From assembly GCA_016926985.1 (NCBI GenBank), contig JAFGNO010000054.1, positions 1 through 24,357 of the forward strand: DNA of 24,357 nt, written 5' to 3'. The position numbers were made by a program, and so were the translations under genes. Positions 23,663 to 24,357 of the stretch are shown here, piece after piece (position 1 is the first letter of the stretch; each line of letters starts with the position of its first letter). Below the pieces are notes generated by a model. That model worked only from the letters and a program-made list of their open reading frames with translations. It did not search any database and was not told the DNA's origin. This DNA is from Anaerolineae bacterium (GTDB lineage Bacteria; Chloroflexota; Anaerolineae; Aggregatilineales; UBA3940).

Positions 23663-24357
23663 ACCGCGCACTGAGTCGAGCTGCCAGACTTAGGCATATT
23701 GAGAACCTTCTCTTCAGAAATCCTCACGGCCTTCGGGTCGCTGAGATGGCAGCAGCCTGCAACGTCAACCGGAGAACAATCTACCGCGACATTTCACTCC
23801 TCTCCGATTCCGGAGTGCCACTCTGGCAGGACCAAAATCGATATGGCATAATCCGAGAACAATACCTGGCAACAGTGCGTCTAAAGTTTCACGAAGCTGT
23901 CGCACTCTATATCGCTTCTCGGCTTCTATCCAGGCATGCCGATGAGCACAACCCTCACATTATCTCGGCATTGAACAAGCTGGTTGCAACATTTCCAGAC
24001 CCATTGGCAACCCACACTTCCAAAACCGCCGAATCAATCCAGAACCGCCCGATCAACCATACTTACGTAAAAATTCTTGAGACAATTGCAATGGGCTGGG
24101 CAGAAAACAGAAAAATAAAGCTGTGGTATCGATCCCCGCGCAGCGGACAGGTTCGAGAACGCACACTCTCTCCCTATCTTCTGGAGCCTTCCCCTGCAGG
24201 GGGATTGTATGTGATTGGCTATGATGACTGGGCAAAAGAGCTTCGCACATTCAAGCTGGAACGCCTGGAAGATGCCCAGTTGCTGCAAGACGGCTACGAA
24301 ATACCGATCAGCTTTGACCCTGCTGAACACCTGGCGAACTCCTGGGGGATCATGACA
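23659..24357 (+). CDS. WYL-domain transcriptional regulator (partial, runs off the window)
   Basis: The frame is open from ATG 23659 to the window end (233 codons, no stop). Residues about 8-60 are a DeoR-type winged helix-turn-helix (RVAEMAAACNVNRRTIYRDI). From about residue 135 is a WYL domain: a KLWYRSPRSGQVRERTLSPYLL strand region, then GGLYVIGYDDWAKELRTFKLERL. The namesake W-Y-L triplet reads L-Y-V here. WYL proteins sense nucleic-acid or nucleotide ligands and commonly control defence and CRISPR-Cas loci or DNA-damage responses. The overlap with the Nudix gene means it probably regulates that operon or genes beyond the right edge. The C-terminal end is missing. Confidence 0.9.
   Translation, partial: MNRALSRAARLRHIENLLFRNPHGLRVAEMAAACNVNRRTIYRDISLLSDSGVPLWQDQNRYGIIREQYLATVRLKFHEAVALYIASRLLSRHADEHNPHIISALNKLVATFPDPLATHTSKTAESIQNRPINHTYVKILETIAMGWAENRKIKLWYRSPRSGQVRERTLSPYLLEPSPAGGLYVIGYDDWAKELRTFKLERLEDAQLLQDGYEIPISFDPAEHLANSWGIMT

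Noticed and set aside
24034..24330. Minus-strand open frame near the right edge
   Set aside because: It is a shadow of the partial WYL regulator, which has clear domain similarity.
1..24357. CRISPR array, tRNA or rRNA genes
   Set aside because: I saw no regularly spaced repeats, cloverleaf-like segments or rRNA-like sequence by reading; a tRNA scan would confirm.

Overview
The window is one contiguous bacterial chromosome segment with mid-range GC content. A member of the Chloroflexota, perhaps Anaerolineae-like, is my best guess. It rests on the mix of TrmFO, a coiled-coil-inserted RpoC, an orphan rpoC, and the SPFH/DUF2207/zinc-ribbon cluster. It is inference, not a marker-gene placement. 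I see no rRNA, tRNA, CRISPR array or intact insertion sequence.

Left part (about 1-17320), almost all on the + strand: ftsY, prfB (RF2, with an intact +1 programmed frameshift site), a proline-rich zinc-ribbon protein of unknown function, rpoC (no rpoB beside it, and a long leader with a strong hairpin), a convergent secreted LysM/glycoside-hydrolase-like gene, gyrA (no recognisable GyrA box), trmFO overlapped by an M28 peptidase lipoprotein, and hflX overlapped by an IF2B-family gene. These are mostly information-processing housekeeping genes.

Middle part (about 17322-17807): a 486-base stretch without a convincing gene, dense in structure. It holds a hairpin element inside short inverted repeats, a 16-base copy of a piece of the neighbouring gene, a convergent pair of a 9-mer that occurs five times in the window, and a 60-base nested palindrome over a near-consensus promoter. 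At about 17.4-17.5 kb the + strand changes from G-rich to C-rich, whichever strand genes lie on. This is the sign expected at a replication terminus. The next gene is a tyrosine recombinase whose first catalytic Arg position is Lys.

Right part (about 17808-24357): the recombinase, a bidirectional terminator, then a four-gene minus-strand operon transcribed from about 23017 leftwards (DUF2207-like membrane protein, two-helix membrane zinc-ribbon protein, helical protein, SPFH-SHOCT protein). It resembles membrane-stress modules such as Bacillus ydjFGHI in domain content. Divergent from it is a Nudix hydrolase overlapping by ATGA a WYL-domain regulator that runs off the window end.
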